Part shown: positions 37,486 through 47,923 of the stretch, piece after piece | How the letters are laid out: each line of letters begins with the position of its first letter | Position numbering within the stretch: the first letter of the stretch is position 1 | From: Flocculibacter collagenilyticus | GTDB taxonomy: Bacteria; Pseudomonadota; Gammaproteobacteria; Enterobacterales; Alteromonadaceae | Direction of reading: 5' to 3' | NCBI RefSeq assembly: GCF_016469335.1 | Contig: NZ_CP059888.1 | Location: forward strand, 682,001 to 746,000 | DNA length: 64,000 nt | Notes under the pieces: model-generated | What the model saw: only the letters and a program-made list of their open reading frames with translations | The model's database searches: none | Told to the model about the DNA's origin: nothing | Program-made: the position numbers and the translations under genes

Positions 37486-38722
37486 TTTGTGCTTTGTATC
37501 CCTAATAACATATTAATCTCTGGATCTTTCTTCATTGACTTTTCAATCACCAGATCCCAATCATTATATTTTTCAAATAACTGCTGGGGTGTAGGTCCTA
37601 CTGGATCACCATACCTCTTAATATTTCCACTTTCGAGTATATCAACCTCTTGCTGCGTCATTAAGCTCCTTGCTTCAACTTTCTGAGAGTTCCGTTGCCA
37701 TACAACTCTACTTGCTATTTGTTCTGAAGAAGCTCCTTCGTTACGCATTTTACTGATCGCTTTTTCTAAAACGTTTGAGCCTAACAAATAATCAAGGCGA
37801 ATTTTTCTATTTCGTTGCACAAACTCAATATCTGAAAAGTCATATAACTCACTTGAGTAGCGCCTTCCTGGCTTAGGTAAGTAACCATAAACACCTTTTT
37901 CATCAGCGTAGATACCTATGGGGATTGAAATTTTTTCATTACCGTTTTCTGCGATTACCTCAAAGTGGCTTACTTGTGTCATCTGGCCAGCTTTTGCGGT
38001 TAAGGTGTATTTCCCTGGGCTTAAATATATCTCTTTCGACCAGCTCATTGCGCCATGCATATAGGGTCTTTTGCCTATATCAACCACGGCATCACTTGAG
38101 CTAGGTCCTTCCCATGTTAAGTTAACCCATTGAGAGGCACTGACTGAGCCTCTTGCGGCTACCCGCCGCTCTGCGTTGTGGGCTTTGTTATCCGTAAAGG
38201 TAATAACGCTGCCATTGCTTGGATAACTGATATAAACCGTAGGTTGTACGGGTTCTGACTCGGGTACATGGTGGAAAAACTGCTGAACTTCACGCTGAGT
38301 CAAGCCGCGCTTTTTCTGAGTAGAAGTGCTGGCATTTTCTGCATAATAGCTGAATTGAGGTTGAAATGGCGCCAATAGAATGCGCTGTGTATCACGGCTT
38401 TGGCGCTTAAAGTCAGAAAAAGTAGTTTTATACCACTGCTTTTTATTCAACACCCAGAACTGACAATGACGACGATAACGAAACAGTTCAACGTTGTTGT
38501 GAGGGATCAAACACCAATTGTCACTATGTAGCCGTAGTTTAATTTCTCGTGGTAACGCTTGGCGTTGTGCATCTGTTAACGGAATAGCAACCAGTTTGCG
38601 TAGGCAATCTCAGAAGGCGGAATCTGTGCTGCAACGTTTAATTCCCAATTTACACTTGAGGTAGCATCTGCTTTAGCACGAATACGTGAGCCACTGAATG
38701 CTTCCAAAATGCTGTCTCTCAT
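37482..38722 (-). pseudogene. Ig-like polymorphic toxin with an N-terminal frameshift
   Basis: An ATG at 38722 with GGAA 7 nt upstream opens MRDSILEAFSGSRIRAKAD, stopping after 48 codons at 38576. Another frame, open from 38609 (DCLRKLVAIPLTDAQRQALPRE...), continues into the 342-residue frame listed from 38510. The two overlap at 38576-38609, so one indel there would restore a protein of about 413 residues. Middle: a beta-rich, Ig-like segment (VYISYPSNGSVITF ... SPGKYTLTAKAG). C-terminus: a helical domain with MRNEGASSEQIASRVVWQRN, YGDPVGPTPQQLFEKY and KKDPEINMLLG, probably the toxic part. I know no name for it. The TTG at 38510 could also serve as a start. Confidence 0.7.
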
Positions 38723-38876
38723 GTCACATTCCGTTGTTATAGTGGTGGTTGTAATATTTTAGCGACAGGATGTTAACATAAGGTTTATTTATTTCAATGT
38801 TTTTATGAACGTGTCTTGCAGGTTTGTTAGATTTTATGCCTAACTATTTGAGTTCAGGCGTTTCCATCATAAATCA

Positions 38877-38905
38877 CATATCCGATGCATGTTGCACCGG
38901 ATATG
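38877..38905. other. Intergenic hairpin downstream of the MCP gene
   Basis: CATATCCG-A-TGCA and TGCA-C-CGGATATG form a 13-bp stem (one wobble or mismatch depending on strand) with a three-base loop. No T-tract follows on the minus strand, so it is a weak terminator or an RNA 3'-end stabiliser. Confidence 0.6.
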
Positions 38906-38925
38906 TTTTGCTGTATTAATTGACG

Positions 38926-40944
38926 CTACACTTTAAACGCGTCTACTGATTGTCTTAACTCTTCAGCTAACCTTGCTACTTCGTGGCTTGACTGTTCCGT
39001 TTGTTCTGCGCCGCTTGCCGTTTGTTCTGCAATTGCCACAATTGACTCAAGGCGTTCACTAATTTCACCAGACACTTGGCTTTGTTCTTGTGCTGCGCTG
39101 GCAATTTGTTCACTAACGTCATGGGCACGGTGTACAGCATGAGTGATTGATTCTAGTGCTTCAGCAGCAGTTTCAGACTGTTCAACACAGGTTACAGTTT
39201 GTTGTTTACCCTTAGCCATAACTTCTACGGCTTCTTCGGCACCTTGCTGTAGCACTTGGATCATTGATTGAATTTCTTGGGTAGAGTCTTGTGTTTTGCT
39301 TGCCAAAGAGCGTACTTCGTCAGCAACTACCGCAAAACCTCGCCCTTGTTCACCAGCGCGTGCGGCTTCAATTGCTGCATTCAGTGCCAATAAGTTTGTT
39401 TGCTCTGCAATTCCGCGGATCACATCTAAGATGCCACCAATTGACGCACTATCTTGATTCAGTTTGTGAATAACACGTGACGCTTCATCAACTTCATTGG
39501 ATAACATTAGGATGGTATCTTTGTTTGTTTCACCAATTTTTTTGACGCGGTCAGCTTCTTTATCTGCATTCTTTATTTCTACTAATGCTTCATTTGCACT
39601 GTGCGTTACGCCAACTGAAGTACTGCTCATTTCCGTCGTAGCGGTAGCCGCTTGTTCAACCTGAGAGCGCTGCTCTTGAATTGCAGTGCTAGATTCTTTA
39701 GTAATTGCAGATGTTTCTTCGGATGCAGCTGCTAGCTGTGTAGAGCGGGAAATAATGCCTTGAATTAAGTCTCTTAGGCTTTCAATCAAGGTATTACAGT
39801 TATTCGCTAAGCGGCCAAACTCGTCTTTTCTAGTTACTGTGATTTTATGTGTCATATCGCCTGAAGCAACAACTGCTAATGCGTTATTCACTTCTTCTAA
39901 TGGTTCAGTAATGCTGTGTACTGTCCAGTATGCAATGCCAGCGGCAATAGTCACTGACACAATCATCACGATAATATTTTGAATATTACCCGAGCTTACA
40001 TCATCATTAACTTGGTCTTGAATTTTTTCCGCAATATCCTTGGCTTGGTCAACTAAATCATTTAATTCAGCAATAGCTTCGGTGATATTTTTTTCTGAGG
40101 CGTTTAACTTTGATTGAGCGTTCGCTTGTGCTGTTAGTCGTTGGTTTTTCAGTTCTACAATTGAGTCGTTACCATTTAACAGTTGGCGCAGTGTTATCAT
40201 TGTTTCGGTCAAATCATCGACAACGCCATCCGTATCTTTACCTTTGGTGTTGGTAGTGATCGCATCCATTTTTTCAACGATGGTGTCAGTTGCAAAGCTA
40301 ATTTCCTTGGTGATGGTTGAAACACTATGTGGTGCTTTTGCGTTTACTAGGTCGGTTGCAATAGTTACGATGGAGTTTAAGCTAGTCTCTAATTCTAATG
40401 CTGCACTTACGGCGGCAGGAAAGCGTGCATTGGCGTCATCTAAATCAGTGAAGTCGAGCGCCAGTGAAGCGCCGTCGTCAGCTGCTTCTTCTAAGTTTTC
40501 TAACTTACTAATGAGTTCATTTCTTAACTCTAAATCAAGGCGGTGAGAGTCAGTTAGTTGATTAACATTGCTAGTAAAACTTTTATAGGTATCTTTAGTG
40601 GCTTGAAGGTTAGATCTCAGTGAGGGGAGGTCTTTAATGACTGTTTCTAAACGATCTGCGGCGATATTGAATCGCTCTTGTTCTTGCTGGAAATCTTTCT
40701 TTAATCGATCAAGTTCCGCAATTTCTTGAGTGTGATAACTTTCAACTGCAACCCGTCCCATTTTTACAAATTCAACTTGTAATGTTGAACTGGTTGTAAG
40801 CGCTGGAATGGACTTTTCATTAACTTGCTGAGTTGATTCGGCAATATCATCTAATGTCGTTAATGACGAGGCGCCAATAAACAATAACAACAAAGAGATG
40901 AATAAGAATCCACCCCAAATACGATTGGCTACGGTCAAATTCAT
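38926..40944 (-). CDS. Methyl-accepting chemotaxis protein
   Basis: The 672-residue chemoreceptor has TM1 at about 8-29 ([14 protein letters not shown]), a helical periplasmic ligand domain, TM2 at about 325-345, HAMP and a signalling domain. The conserved hairpin tip reads [24 protein letters not shown]. The C-terminus (SVDAFKV) lacks the NWETF-type CheR tether. The ligand is unknown. A FliA-type promoter lies 50-76 nt upstream, so it is expressed with late flagellar genes. Confidence 0.95.
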   Translation of the reverse strand: MNLTVANRIWGGFLFISLLLLFIGASSLTTLDDIAESTQQVNEKSIPALTTSSTLQVEFVKMGRVAVESYHTQEIAELDRLKKDFQQEQERFNIAADRLETVIKDLPSLRSNLQATKDTYKSFTSNVNQLTDSHRLDLELRNELISKLENLEEAADDGASLALDFTDLDDANARFPAAVSAALELETSLNSIVTIATDLVNAKAPHSVSTITKEISFATDTIVEKMDAITTNTKGKDTDGVVDDLTETMITLRQLLNGNDSIVELKNQRLTAQANAQSKLNASEKNITEAIAELNDLVDQAKDIAEKIQDQVNDDVSSGNIQNIIVMIVSVTIAAGIAYWTVHSITEPLEEVNNALAVVASGDMTHKITVTRKDEFGRLANNCNTLIESLRDLIQGIISRSTQLAAASEETSAITKESSTAIQEQRSQVEQAATATTEMSSTSVGVTHSANEALVEIKNADKEADRVKKIGETNKDTILMLSNEVDEASRVIHKLNQDSASIGGILDVIRGIAEQTNLLALNAAIEAARAGEQGRGFAVVADEVRSLASKTQDSTQEIQSMIQVLQQGAEEAVEVMAKGKQQTVTCVEQSETAAEALESITHAVHRAHDVSEQIASAAQEQSQVSGEISERLESIVAIAEQTASGAEQTEQSSHEVARLAEELRQSVDAFKV

Positions 40945-40993
40945 AAATTCCTCACAATACCTTGAATTTAAATATAAAAGTTGTCTGTTATGG

Positions 40994-41020
40994 TTATCGC
41001 CTAACGCAAAGAAACGTTTA
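40994..41020 (-). promoter_or_regulatory. Sigma-28 (FliA) promoter of the MCP gene
   Basis: On the minus strand TAAACGTT (41020-41013), an 11-nt spacer, then GGCGATAA (41001-40994) closely match the FliA consensus TAAAGTTT-N11-GCCGATAA. The -10 element ends 49 nt before the MCP start. Confidence 0.8.
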
Positions 41021-41074
41021 GCAATATTTTTGAGACAGCGGGTAATTTATCATAATTTTTTGGCTGTGTTTTGG

Positions 41075-41884
41075 TTAAAATGCATCCAATGTAAAATACT
41101 GTTTATCTTCAAGACGATAGAGCGTTAAATGGTTGCCCCAAACGCAGCCTGTATCAAGCGCAATCATGTTTTTAAGCTCAGTTTTACCCATTAACGCTGC
41201 CCAGTGGCCAAAAACCAGTGTATGTTCGCCTATGTTGTGCTTACTAAATTCAAACCAAGGTATCAGGTTTTTATCAGCTTGATCAGGCGAAGATTTACAG
41301 GTGAGGTTTAGCGACATGTCTGGATTACAGTAACGCATACGGGTGAAACTATTGATGGTGTAGCGAAACAATGCGTGTTGCTCAAGTGACTCATCCCATA
41401 ACGCTGGGGTATTGTGGTACATGTCCGCCAGATAGGGATAAGCATCAGGCCCTTTAATAATATCACTCGCCCATGTTGCATGCTGTAATGCTTGAGCAAT
41501 TGACCACTGTGGTGAAATTCCGGCGTGGGTCATGACTATTTGCTGAGTTTGGCTGTATTGAATGAGTGGCTGAGATCTCAGCCAAGTAATCAGCTCATCT
41601 AAATTTTCAGCAGCTAATAGTGCGTTTAACTTGTCGCTTTTTTTAGGTTTTTTAATGCCTTCATAAATAGCGATAAGATGTAGGTCGTGATTTCCTAGTA
41701 CAACTTTTGCGGCAGATCCTAATGAACGCACAAAATTAAGTACGGCTAAGGAATCGGGCCCTCTTGCAACAAGATCGCCCGTAAACCATATTTCATCCTT
41801 ATCCGGACAAAATTGTACGCGTTCAAGAATTGCTTGTAATTCGTTAAAGCAACCCTGAATATCACCAATAAAATAGGTTGCCAT
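41075..41884 (-). CDS. apaH: Bis(5'-nucleosyl)-tetraphosphatase, symmetrical
   Basis: The 269-residue protein has the calcineurin-like metallophosphatase signature: YFIGDIQGCFNEL (D..G), IWFTGDLVARGPDS (GD.V.RG) and VLGNHDLHL (GNHD). It cleaves Ap4A to two ADP. It is the last gene of the lptD-surA-pdxA-rsmA-apaG-apaH operon. Its ATG shares one base with the apaG stop. Confidence 0.96.
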   Translation of the reverse strand: MATYFIGDIQGCFNELQAILERVQFCPDKDEIWFTGDLVARGPDSLAVLNFVRSLGSAAKVVLGNHDLHLIAIYEGIKKPKKSDKLNALLAAENLDELITWLRSQPLIQYSQTQQIVMTHAGISPQWSIAQALQHATWASDIIKGPDAYPYLADMYHNTPALWDESLEQHALFRYTINSFTRMRYCNPDMSLNLTCKSSPDQADKNLIPWFEFSKHNIGEHTLVFGHWAALMGKTELKNMIALDTGCVWGNHLTLYRLEDKQYFTLDAF

Positions 41885-42282
41885 TAATTTAAAATATTAG
41901 GTTGAGCAAGGCGAAAAATAGGGATGTTAAGTTTAAATTGTTCGCTAGACTCCATATCTTGCATTACATAATACCCTTCCATTGTACCAACAGGTGTTTC
42001 CAGCACCGAGCCACTGCTATAGGTATACTGTGAAGATGGGGCAATAATAGGCTGCTCGCCAACAACCCCGTCGCCTCTTACCTCAATTTTTTTTCCGTTG
42101 GTGTCGCTAATTAGCCAGTACCGACTGAGTAATTGAGCCGGTTTATCACCGTGATTCGCAATTGTAATGGTGTAGGCAAAAACATACCTGTCTTTGTCTA
42201 AATTAGATTGGCTAGCAATATACTCAGTTTTTATTTGAATACTTAATGCTTTTGAAAAGTTGTCTAATGCTTCCATTATCAT
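41884..42282 (-). CDS. apaG: ApaG domain protein
   Basis: The 132-residue protein matches Apa[61 protein letters not shown] and GTMEGYYVM. It is a small Ig-like fold of uncertain role (Co/Mg homeostasis phenotypes in enterics). The ATG at 42282 overlaps the rsmA stop as ATGA. A second ATG at 42276 is possible. Confidence 0.94.
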   Translation of the reverse strand: MIMEALDNFSKALSIQIKTEYIASQSNLDKDRYVFAYTITIANHGDKPAQLLSRYWLISDTNGKKIEVRGDGVVGEQPIIAPSSQYTYSSGSVLETPVGTMEGYYVMQDMESSEQFKLNIPIFRLAQPNILN

Positions 42283-43088
42283 TGTTCTTTTTTGTCATGT
42301 AGCCAGTTCGCAATGGTAATAAACTGCTGTAAAGAGACACTTTCAGGGCGAATTGATGGAGAAATATCTAACGCTTCTAGGTCTTCACTGGTCATAATAT
42401 TTTTCAAACAGTTACGAAGGGTCTTTCTACGCATATTAAATGCTTCTGTGCATACTTGGTTAAGTAGCTTAGTGCTTTTAGCGGTTAGTTCGTTGGCTGG
42501 CTTTGGTACTAAGCGTACAACAGCAGAGTCAACCTTTGGAGCTGGCTTGAAGCATTCTGGTGGTACATCTACTACAGGGATTACATTACAATAGTATTGG
42601 GTCATCACAGACAGTCGGCCAAAGGCTTTAGAACCTGGTGCAGCAGCCATGCGTTTAACCACTTCTTTTTGTAACATAAAGTGCATATGCTCTATGTGGT
42701 CTGCAAAGTTAAAAAGGTGGAATAATAAAGGCGTTGAGATATTGTATGGTAGGTTGCCAAACACTTTCATTTTGCCTTCTGCAGGTATTAGCTGCGAAAA
42801 ATCAAATTTCAGCGCATCAGATTGATATACCGATAACTTCTTCGATAATTCAGGGTGATTGTTCAGGCGCTCAACTAAATCTTTATCTAGCTCTACCACG
42901 TTTAGATGGTTGGTAAGATCGGCAACGGGCTCGGTAATTGCGCCTAGGCCTGGGCCTATCTCTACTAATACTTCATCAGGTTGCGGGTTAATGGCCGCAA
43001 CAATATGGTTGATAATACTTTGGTCGTGAAGGAAGTTTTGACCAAAGCGTTTACGGGCGCGATGCCCTAAGTGTACGTTATCGCTCAT
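42279..43088 (-). CDS. rsmA: 16S rRNA dimethyladenosine transferase RsmA
   Basis: The 269-residue protein carries the KsgA hallmarks: [10 protein letters not shown] at the N-terminus, [11 protein letters not shown] for SAM binding, catalytic NLPYNIS and the [14 protein letters not shown] block. It dimethylates two adjacent adenines near the 3' end of 16S rRNA during late 30S assembly. It overlaps pdxA upstream and apaG downstream by 4 nt each. Confidence 0.97.
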   Translation of the reverse strand: MSDNVHLGHRARKRFGQNFLHDQSIINHIVAAINPQPDEVLVEIGPGLGAITEPVADLTNHLNVVELDKDLVERLNNHPELSKKLSVYQSDALKFDFSQLIPAEGKMKVFGNLPYNISTPLLFHLFNFADHIEHMHFMLQKEVVKRMAAAPGSKAFGRLSVMTQYYCNVIPVVDVPPECFKPAPKVDSAVVRLVPKPANELTAKSTKLLNQVCTEAFNMRRKTLRNCLKNIMTSEDLEALDISPSIRPESVSLQQFITIANWLHDKKEQ

Positions 43089-44074
43089 GTTTGACTCTTT
43101 TTCGTTGCCAGTGAAATGGCTTCGTTGATGGCGACTAAAAAGCTGCCCGGATCGGCTTTACCTGTTCCTGCTAAATCTAGTGCAGTGCCGTGATCGACGG
43201 AAGTTCGGATAAAAGGTAAGCCTAGTGTAATATTGACTGATGCGCCAAAGCCTTTGTACTTTAAGACAGGTAAGCCTTGGTCGTGATACATGGTTAATAC
43301 TGCATCAGCATGTTGCAAATACTTTTCTTGAAACAGGGTGTCTGCAGGTAGAGGGCCGATTAAATTCATCCCTTGCTCTCTGAGTTTATCAAGAGTAGGG
43401 ATAATTAAATCAATTTCTTCTCGGCCTAGGTGGCCGTCTTCCCCTGCGTGAGGATTCAACCCACAAACGTAAATGCATGGATGTGCAATCGCAAACTTAG
43501 ATTGCAGGTCGTCATTAAGAATATTAAGTACTTTAGTCAGCCGCTCTTCTGTAATGGCTTTAGATACATACGCAAGGGGAATGTGCGTAGTTGCTAACGC
43601 GACTCTTAACCCTTCGGTAGCCAACAACATAACAACGTCGGGAATATTTGCTTGCAGAGCGAAAAACTCAGTGTGACCACTAAAGGCGATACCCGCTTTA
43701 TTAATAATACCTTTGTGTACAGGCCCTGTAACAACGGCATCAAAGTCGCCGCGCATGTTTTTTTCACTAACAAACTTTAAGGTGTTTAACACATACTCGC
43801 TATTATTTTCGTTCAGCTGACCTGTGATTACTTCATCTTGAGTAGCAAAGTCACACAGGGTAATAGTACCTGCTGCTTGAGGTTTTGCAGCTTGGTCGGG
43901 TTGATAATCGAAAATGGTGAGTGGCAAGTTAAGCTGTTGAGCGCGTTGAACGAGTAATTGTTTATTACTGCAAACAACTAACTCAACTGGCCAACTTTGC
44001 TGTGCGATTTGAATGACAAGATCCGGGCCGATGCCAGCAGGCTCGCCCGGAGTAATTGCAATGCGTAATGTCAT
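43085..44074 (-). CDS. pdxA: 4-hydroxythreonine-4-phosphate dehydrogenase
   Basis: The 329-residue protein begins [17 protein letters not shown], with metal-ligand histidines in GHTEF and [12 protein letters not shown], and [12 protein letters not shown]. It performs the NAD-dependent oxidation in pyridoxal phosphate synthesis. The start is one base after the surA stop; the end overlaps rsmA. Confidence 0.96.
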   Translation of the reverse strand: MTLRIAITPGEPAGIGPDLVIQIAQQSWPVELVVCSNKQLLVQRAQQLNLPLTIFDYQPDQAAKPQAAGTITLCDFATQDEVITGQLNENNSEYVLNTLKFVSEKNMRGDFDAVVTGPVHKGIINKAGIAFSGHTEFFALQANIPDVVMLLATEGLRVALATTHIPLAYVSKAITEERLTKVLNILNDDLQSKFAIAHPCIYVCGLNPHAGEDGHLGREEIDLIIPTLDKLREQGMNLIGPLPADTLFQEKYLQHADAVLTMYHDQGLPVLKYKGFGASVNITLGLPFIRTSVDHGTALDLAGTGKADPGSFLVAINEAISLATKKSQT

Positions 44075-44075
44075 G

Positions 44076-45368
44076 CTATTCGTTTTCTAAAATTTCAATG
44101 TAAGCTTGGCCGCGTAATTCGCGTAACCAACTAGCTGACTCTTCTGCAAATTTACGATTAAAGATAATACGGTAGGCTTTGTCTTTTTTCGCAATTTCTG
44201 TCGCATCTTGAGTGCGTTTTTCTAATACTTCAACAATGTGCCAACCGTGTGAACTTCTAAACGGTTCACTGATTTGGCCTGATTCTAAGCGTTCAATAGC
44301 ATTCTTAAATGCAGGCACATATTTTGACGGCTCAGCAAAGCCTAACTCACCACCTTTCAGCGCTGAACCCGGGTCTTCAGACAGCTCTTTGGCTAGTGCT
44401 GCAAATTCAGCATCACCGCTTTCAATTTGTTTTTTAGCGTCCATCAATGTTTGCTTGGCTTTTTCTTCGCTTAAAATGACCGATGGCTTAACAAGAATGT
44501 GTCTTGCGTTCACTTCTTTAATTTCTACCACTTCACGGCCACGAATATCAAAAATGGTAAGAATGTGGAAACCTGCACCAGAGCGGAATGGACCTATAAT
44601 ATCGCCTTTCTTTTTGCCCTTGATCGCTTCAGCAAATAATGTAGGCATTTCATTTTCATTTAACCAACCCATATCACCACCTTCTAATGCCTTAGCACCA
44701 CCTGAAGAGGTAATAGCGATGCGTTTAAAGTCTGAACCGTTATTTAATAAGTCTAGTACTTTTTGCGCACGATCTTTGGCTTCTTCAACTTGTTTAGCGT
44801 CTGGCTGGCTTGGGAAGTCGATAAGAATATGGCCAATATGAAACTCTTCGTTGGTTTGGCCGTGTTTCGCCATCAGCTTTAATAGTGAGTCCACCTCTTG
44901 TAGGCTTACATATACACGGCGCTGCACGCTACCGCGTCTTACTTCACTAATAACGATTTCTTCGCGTACATTTTCGCGATACTTTTCAAAGTTCTCACCG
45001 CGTTTTTCAACATCTTGTTTTAACTCTTCAACGGTCATATTGTCTTGAGCGGCGATGTTAGCGATGGTTTGGTCAAGCTGTGCATCTGAAATTTGTAGTC
45101 CCATACGATCAGCAATTTGCACTTGTAAGCTGCTATTTATTAAACGTTCAATCGCTTGAGTGCGTAATACCCGATCGCTTGGTAGAGATTGGCCTTTTAA
45201 TGCGGCATTGGCTTTTACATTATGAATTAATGCATCTACTTCAGACTGTAAAATGACATTTTGATCTACAATTGCGACCACTTGATCTAGCATTTTCTTT
45301 TCAGCATGTGCATTCGAGGTTACCGCTAACGCAACAACAGCACTTAAAATTAATATTAACTTCTTCAT
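44076..45368 (-). CDS. surA: Periplasmic chaperone/peptidyl-prolyl isomerase SurA
   Basis: The 430-residue protein has a signal peptide (ends SNAHA), a SurA N-terminal chaperone domain ([17 protein letters not shown]) and two parvulin domains. Each parvulin has the FHIGHILID or NARHILVKP strand and a GG-E/D-LG(W/F) signature. It escorts outer-membrane proteins, including LptD, to the Bam complex. It follows lptD by 11 nt in the conserved operon. Confidence 0.96.
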   Translation of the reverse strand: MKKLILILSAVVALAVTSNAHAEKKMLDQVVAIVDQNVILQSEVDALIHNVKANAALKGQSLPSDRVLRTQAIERLINSSLQVQIADRMGLQISDAQLDQTIANIAAQDNMTVEELKQDVEKRGENFEKYRENVREEIVISEVRRGSVQRRVYVSLQEVDSLLKLMAKHGQTNEEFHIGHILIDFPSQPDAKQVEEAKDRAQKVLDLLNNGSDFKRIAITSSGGAKALEGGDMGWLNENEMPTLFAEAIKGKKKGDIIGPFRSGAGFHILTIFDIRGREVVEIKEVNARHILVKPSVILSEEKAKQTLMDAKKQIESGDAEFAALAKELSEDPGSALKGGELGFAEPSKYVPAFKNAIERLESGQISEPFRSSHGWHIVEVLEKRTQDATEIAKKDKAYRIIFNRKFAEESASWLRELRGQAYIEILENE

Positions 45369-45379
45369 ATTCTTAATAA

Positions 45380-47686
45380 TTAGTTATTTAAAAAATAAGG
45401 ACGACGATAGCCAAAAATGCCTCTATTAAGCATTTCAGTGGCGCTTGTCTTACGGGTATCACCTAATCCTTTGATTACAAACCTTATACTAATGCCTGTA
45501 TCAAATTCATCATTTCCAGTTAAATCGTTAGTGGTACTTAAATTCGTATTGAGGGTGCGATATGCATTCATTTGCAACGCCCAACAGCAAGATTCATATT
45601 GCAAGCCAATATAACTCTCGATACTACGATGGTGTACTAAATCTCGATGGTAACTGCCAGTAAATTGAACCAAGTCATTAATTGGTGCACTTGCTAGCAG
45701 CCCAACTTGTTCAATTTCATTACCTGAGACCTCGCGAGAGTACCGATGGTTCAGTTGAACCAGTTTATTTTTCTCACTGCGATAATCAAGCGTAAGGTTG
45801 CTTTTAATTAAGTCTTTAGTATTTGTATCATATTGCACACCACCATACATGTACCAACGTTTATGCCAGTGAAAAAACGATTCTGCTGCAAGTAACGATT
45901 TACTTGCTTGTGTGATTTCTTGGTTATTTATCACGTCACGCGTTTGGTTATCTAAATAAAATATTTGACCAATACTTAAATTAAACAATTCTTCATTGTC
46001 GCTATCATACAACCTAGTTGTGGCACCTAATGTTATTTGGTTTGCACCGGCAATGCGATCTAAACCACTGAAGCGATGATCTCGGAACAAGCCAAAGTAA
46101 TCTTCCTGTAAGAGTGCGGTGTCGTATAGTCCTATATTAGATTGATCTTTTTCAGGGATATACAAATACTGCAACTGAGGCTCTACAGTTTGTAATGCTT
46201 CTTTATTGAACCAACTTGTTGTGCGTTCTAAGTTCAGTTTGGTGTTAATACGTAATTTTGGCAGTGTTCTGCTGACGCTGCTAGCATACGGATTGGTTAG
46301 CTCTGCATTATCTACATTATTGATAACTGATTGGTTGTAATAGCTATACAATAAACTTAATTCTGATAAAAATGAGCCTTGAGGTGCCTGCTTTTGATAG
46401 AGCAGTGATGGTTCAATATGAAAGCGATCGGCGCTAGAAATAGGAATGGAGCTATTCGATGCTCGACTATTTTCAAAGTGGCTGTATTCTGCTTCCCAGT
46501 TGAAGTCAAATTCAGATAATGCGTCTAAAAACACTAAGGGTTTAGTATTTTGTAACTTTATTTGAGGCAAATACTTGTAAGGTGATTGGTGATTACCCAA
46601 TATCTCAAATGATTGAAGTTTAATTTGTGCATCAACTTCAGTACCAAAATAGCTGAGATCAGCTTCTTGATAAATGTGTGTATCAGTCGCGTTACCATAA
46701 TCAGAGCCTAAGTCTGCAAAGTAGCTGTCGTCACTTACATTGGTGTAATCAATATTTAGTCGCCATTTATCGTTAAAGTCTGACTTTTGCTGCCAATGGG
46801 TTAAATAACGTTGGTCAAGCGATGGTGCATCATTGTCTTTATTCAAATACTCAACGTGCACAAGGCCTTGGTGTTGCTCGGTAAGAAATCTAAACTCAGA
46901 GATTAACTGTAAACCACGCTTAGACATGTATCTTGGTGCGATGGTTGCGTCATAGTTAGGTGCAATATTCCAATAAAATGGGGTTTCTATTTCTGCGCCT
47001 AGTTTGAGCGATGAACTGATGGTTGGGTTTAAAAAGCCTGTCGTGCGGCGTTCATCAATTGGAAACGTGATATAAGGAATATAAACAACAGGTGTATCAA
47101 ACAAACGCAACACGGAGTTTTCCGCAGTGCCCCAACCATCTTCAGTTGAAATAGTGATTTTTTCAGATTCAAGTAACCAGCTTTCATCACCTTTAGGGCA
47201 AGTTGTAAAACTCGCATTTTCTAAAGTAATGTTTTGCTTATCTAAAATGGTGAGTGCCGAAGCTTGCCCCCGACCAATATTATTGGCCAGTAGGTAATCT
47301 GCTTGTAATAGTTGGGCTCTGTCTTTTTTAATATCGGCTGAAAAGTCTGCGCTAGTCACAAAGGTTAAGCCATCGGTATAGATAATATTACCGCTTGCTT
47401 TAATAGATTGAGACAACTTTGAGAACTCGGCGGTATCTGCACGTAATTGCGTATCATTATGTATGATTGAAACATCACCTTTAAAGTACGCTAAATTGTC
47501 TTCTAGAATATTTGATTCATTTGAATAAATATTAATGGCGTTAGCAACGTCGGGTTTAATAATAGTGATGTTGGGTTTAGCGATTTCGCACTGAAGTGCA
47601 TTTGCATAAGCTTTGGTTGCAGTGAGGGAGGACACAACAATAAGTGCAACTGGAGAAACACAATGTTTTATGCTTTTTACGAACAA
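45380..47686 (-). CDS. lptD: LPS-assembly outer-membrane protein LptD
   Basis: The 768-residue protein has a signal peptide (ends ATKAYA), an OstA jelly-roll domain (NIYSNESNILEDNLAYFKGDVSI) and a C-terminal barrel. Four cysteines expected for the two interdomain disulfides are visible: C33 (LQCEIAK), one in TTCPKGDESW and the CC pair in ESCCWALQMN. It places LPS in the outer leaflet with LptE. The only in-frame start at this point is a TTG at 47686, just after a TGA in frame. Confidence 0.95.
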   Translation of the reverse strand: MFVKSIKHCVSPVALIVVSSLTATKAYANALQCEIAKPNITIIKPDVANAINIYSNESNILEDNLAYFKGDVSIIHNDTQLRADTAEFSKLSQSIKASGNIIYTDGLTFVTSADFSADIKKDRAQLLQADYLLANNIGRGQASALTILDKQNITLENASFTTCPKGDESWLLESEKITISTEDGWGTAENSVLRLFDTPVVYIPYITFPIDERRTTGFLNPTISSSLKLGAEIETPFYWNIAPNYDATIAPRYMSKRGLQLISEFRFLTEQHQGLVHVEYLNKDNDAPSLDQRYLTHWQQKSDFNDKWRLNIDYTNVSDDSYFADLGSDYGNATDTHIYQEADLSYFGTEVDAQIKLQSFEILGNHQSPYKYLPQIKLQNTKPLVFLDALSEFDFNWEAEYSHFENSRASNSSIPISSADRFHIEPSLLYQKQAPQGSFLSELSLLYSYYNQSVINNVDNAELTNPYASSVSRTLPKLRINTKLNLERTTSWFNKEALQTVEPQLQYLYIPEKDQSNIGLYDTALLQEDYFGLFRDHRFSGLDRIAGANQITLGATTRLYDSDNEELFNLSIGQIFYLDNQTRDVINNQEITQASKSLLAAESFFHWHKRWYMYGGVQYDTNTKDLIKSNLTLDYRSEKNKLVQLNHRYSREVSGNEIEQVGLLASAPINDLVQFTGSYHRDLVHHRSIESYIGLQYESCCWALQMNAYRTLNTNLSTTNDLTGNDEFDTGISIRFVIKGLGDTRKTSATEMLNRGIFGYRRPYFLNN

Positions 47687-47923
47687 CGCTCAATAACCTT
47701 AGATTTTAATAATCGATATTCTTTTAATATGCAGTAAGCCGCGCAATGATATAGCAATTTTTATATAAACTCTATTTTAAATACCTAAAGACAACCCTGT
47801 GCATAATAAAGTTCAATGACGTTGTGCCTTAGCTAAGTAAATTTACATTTCCTGACTTTTTACTATAACGTGTTTTCGTTATAGTGTTAGTTATTCTAAC
47901 TATTTCAAATTAGAGCAATAATT

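Noticed and set aside
37462-37686. A + strand 74-codon frame across the toxin/immunity overlap
   Set aside because: It is antisense to the coupled toxin and immunity genes, with no start signal.
44212-44841. A 209-codon open frame on the + strand
   Set aside because: It is antisense to surA, with serine- and proline-rich composition typical of shadow frames.
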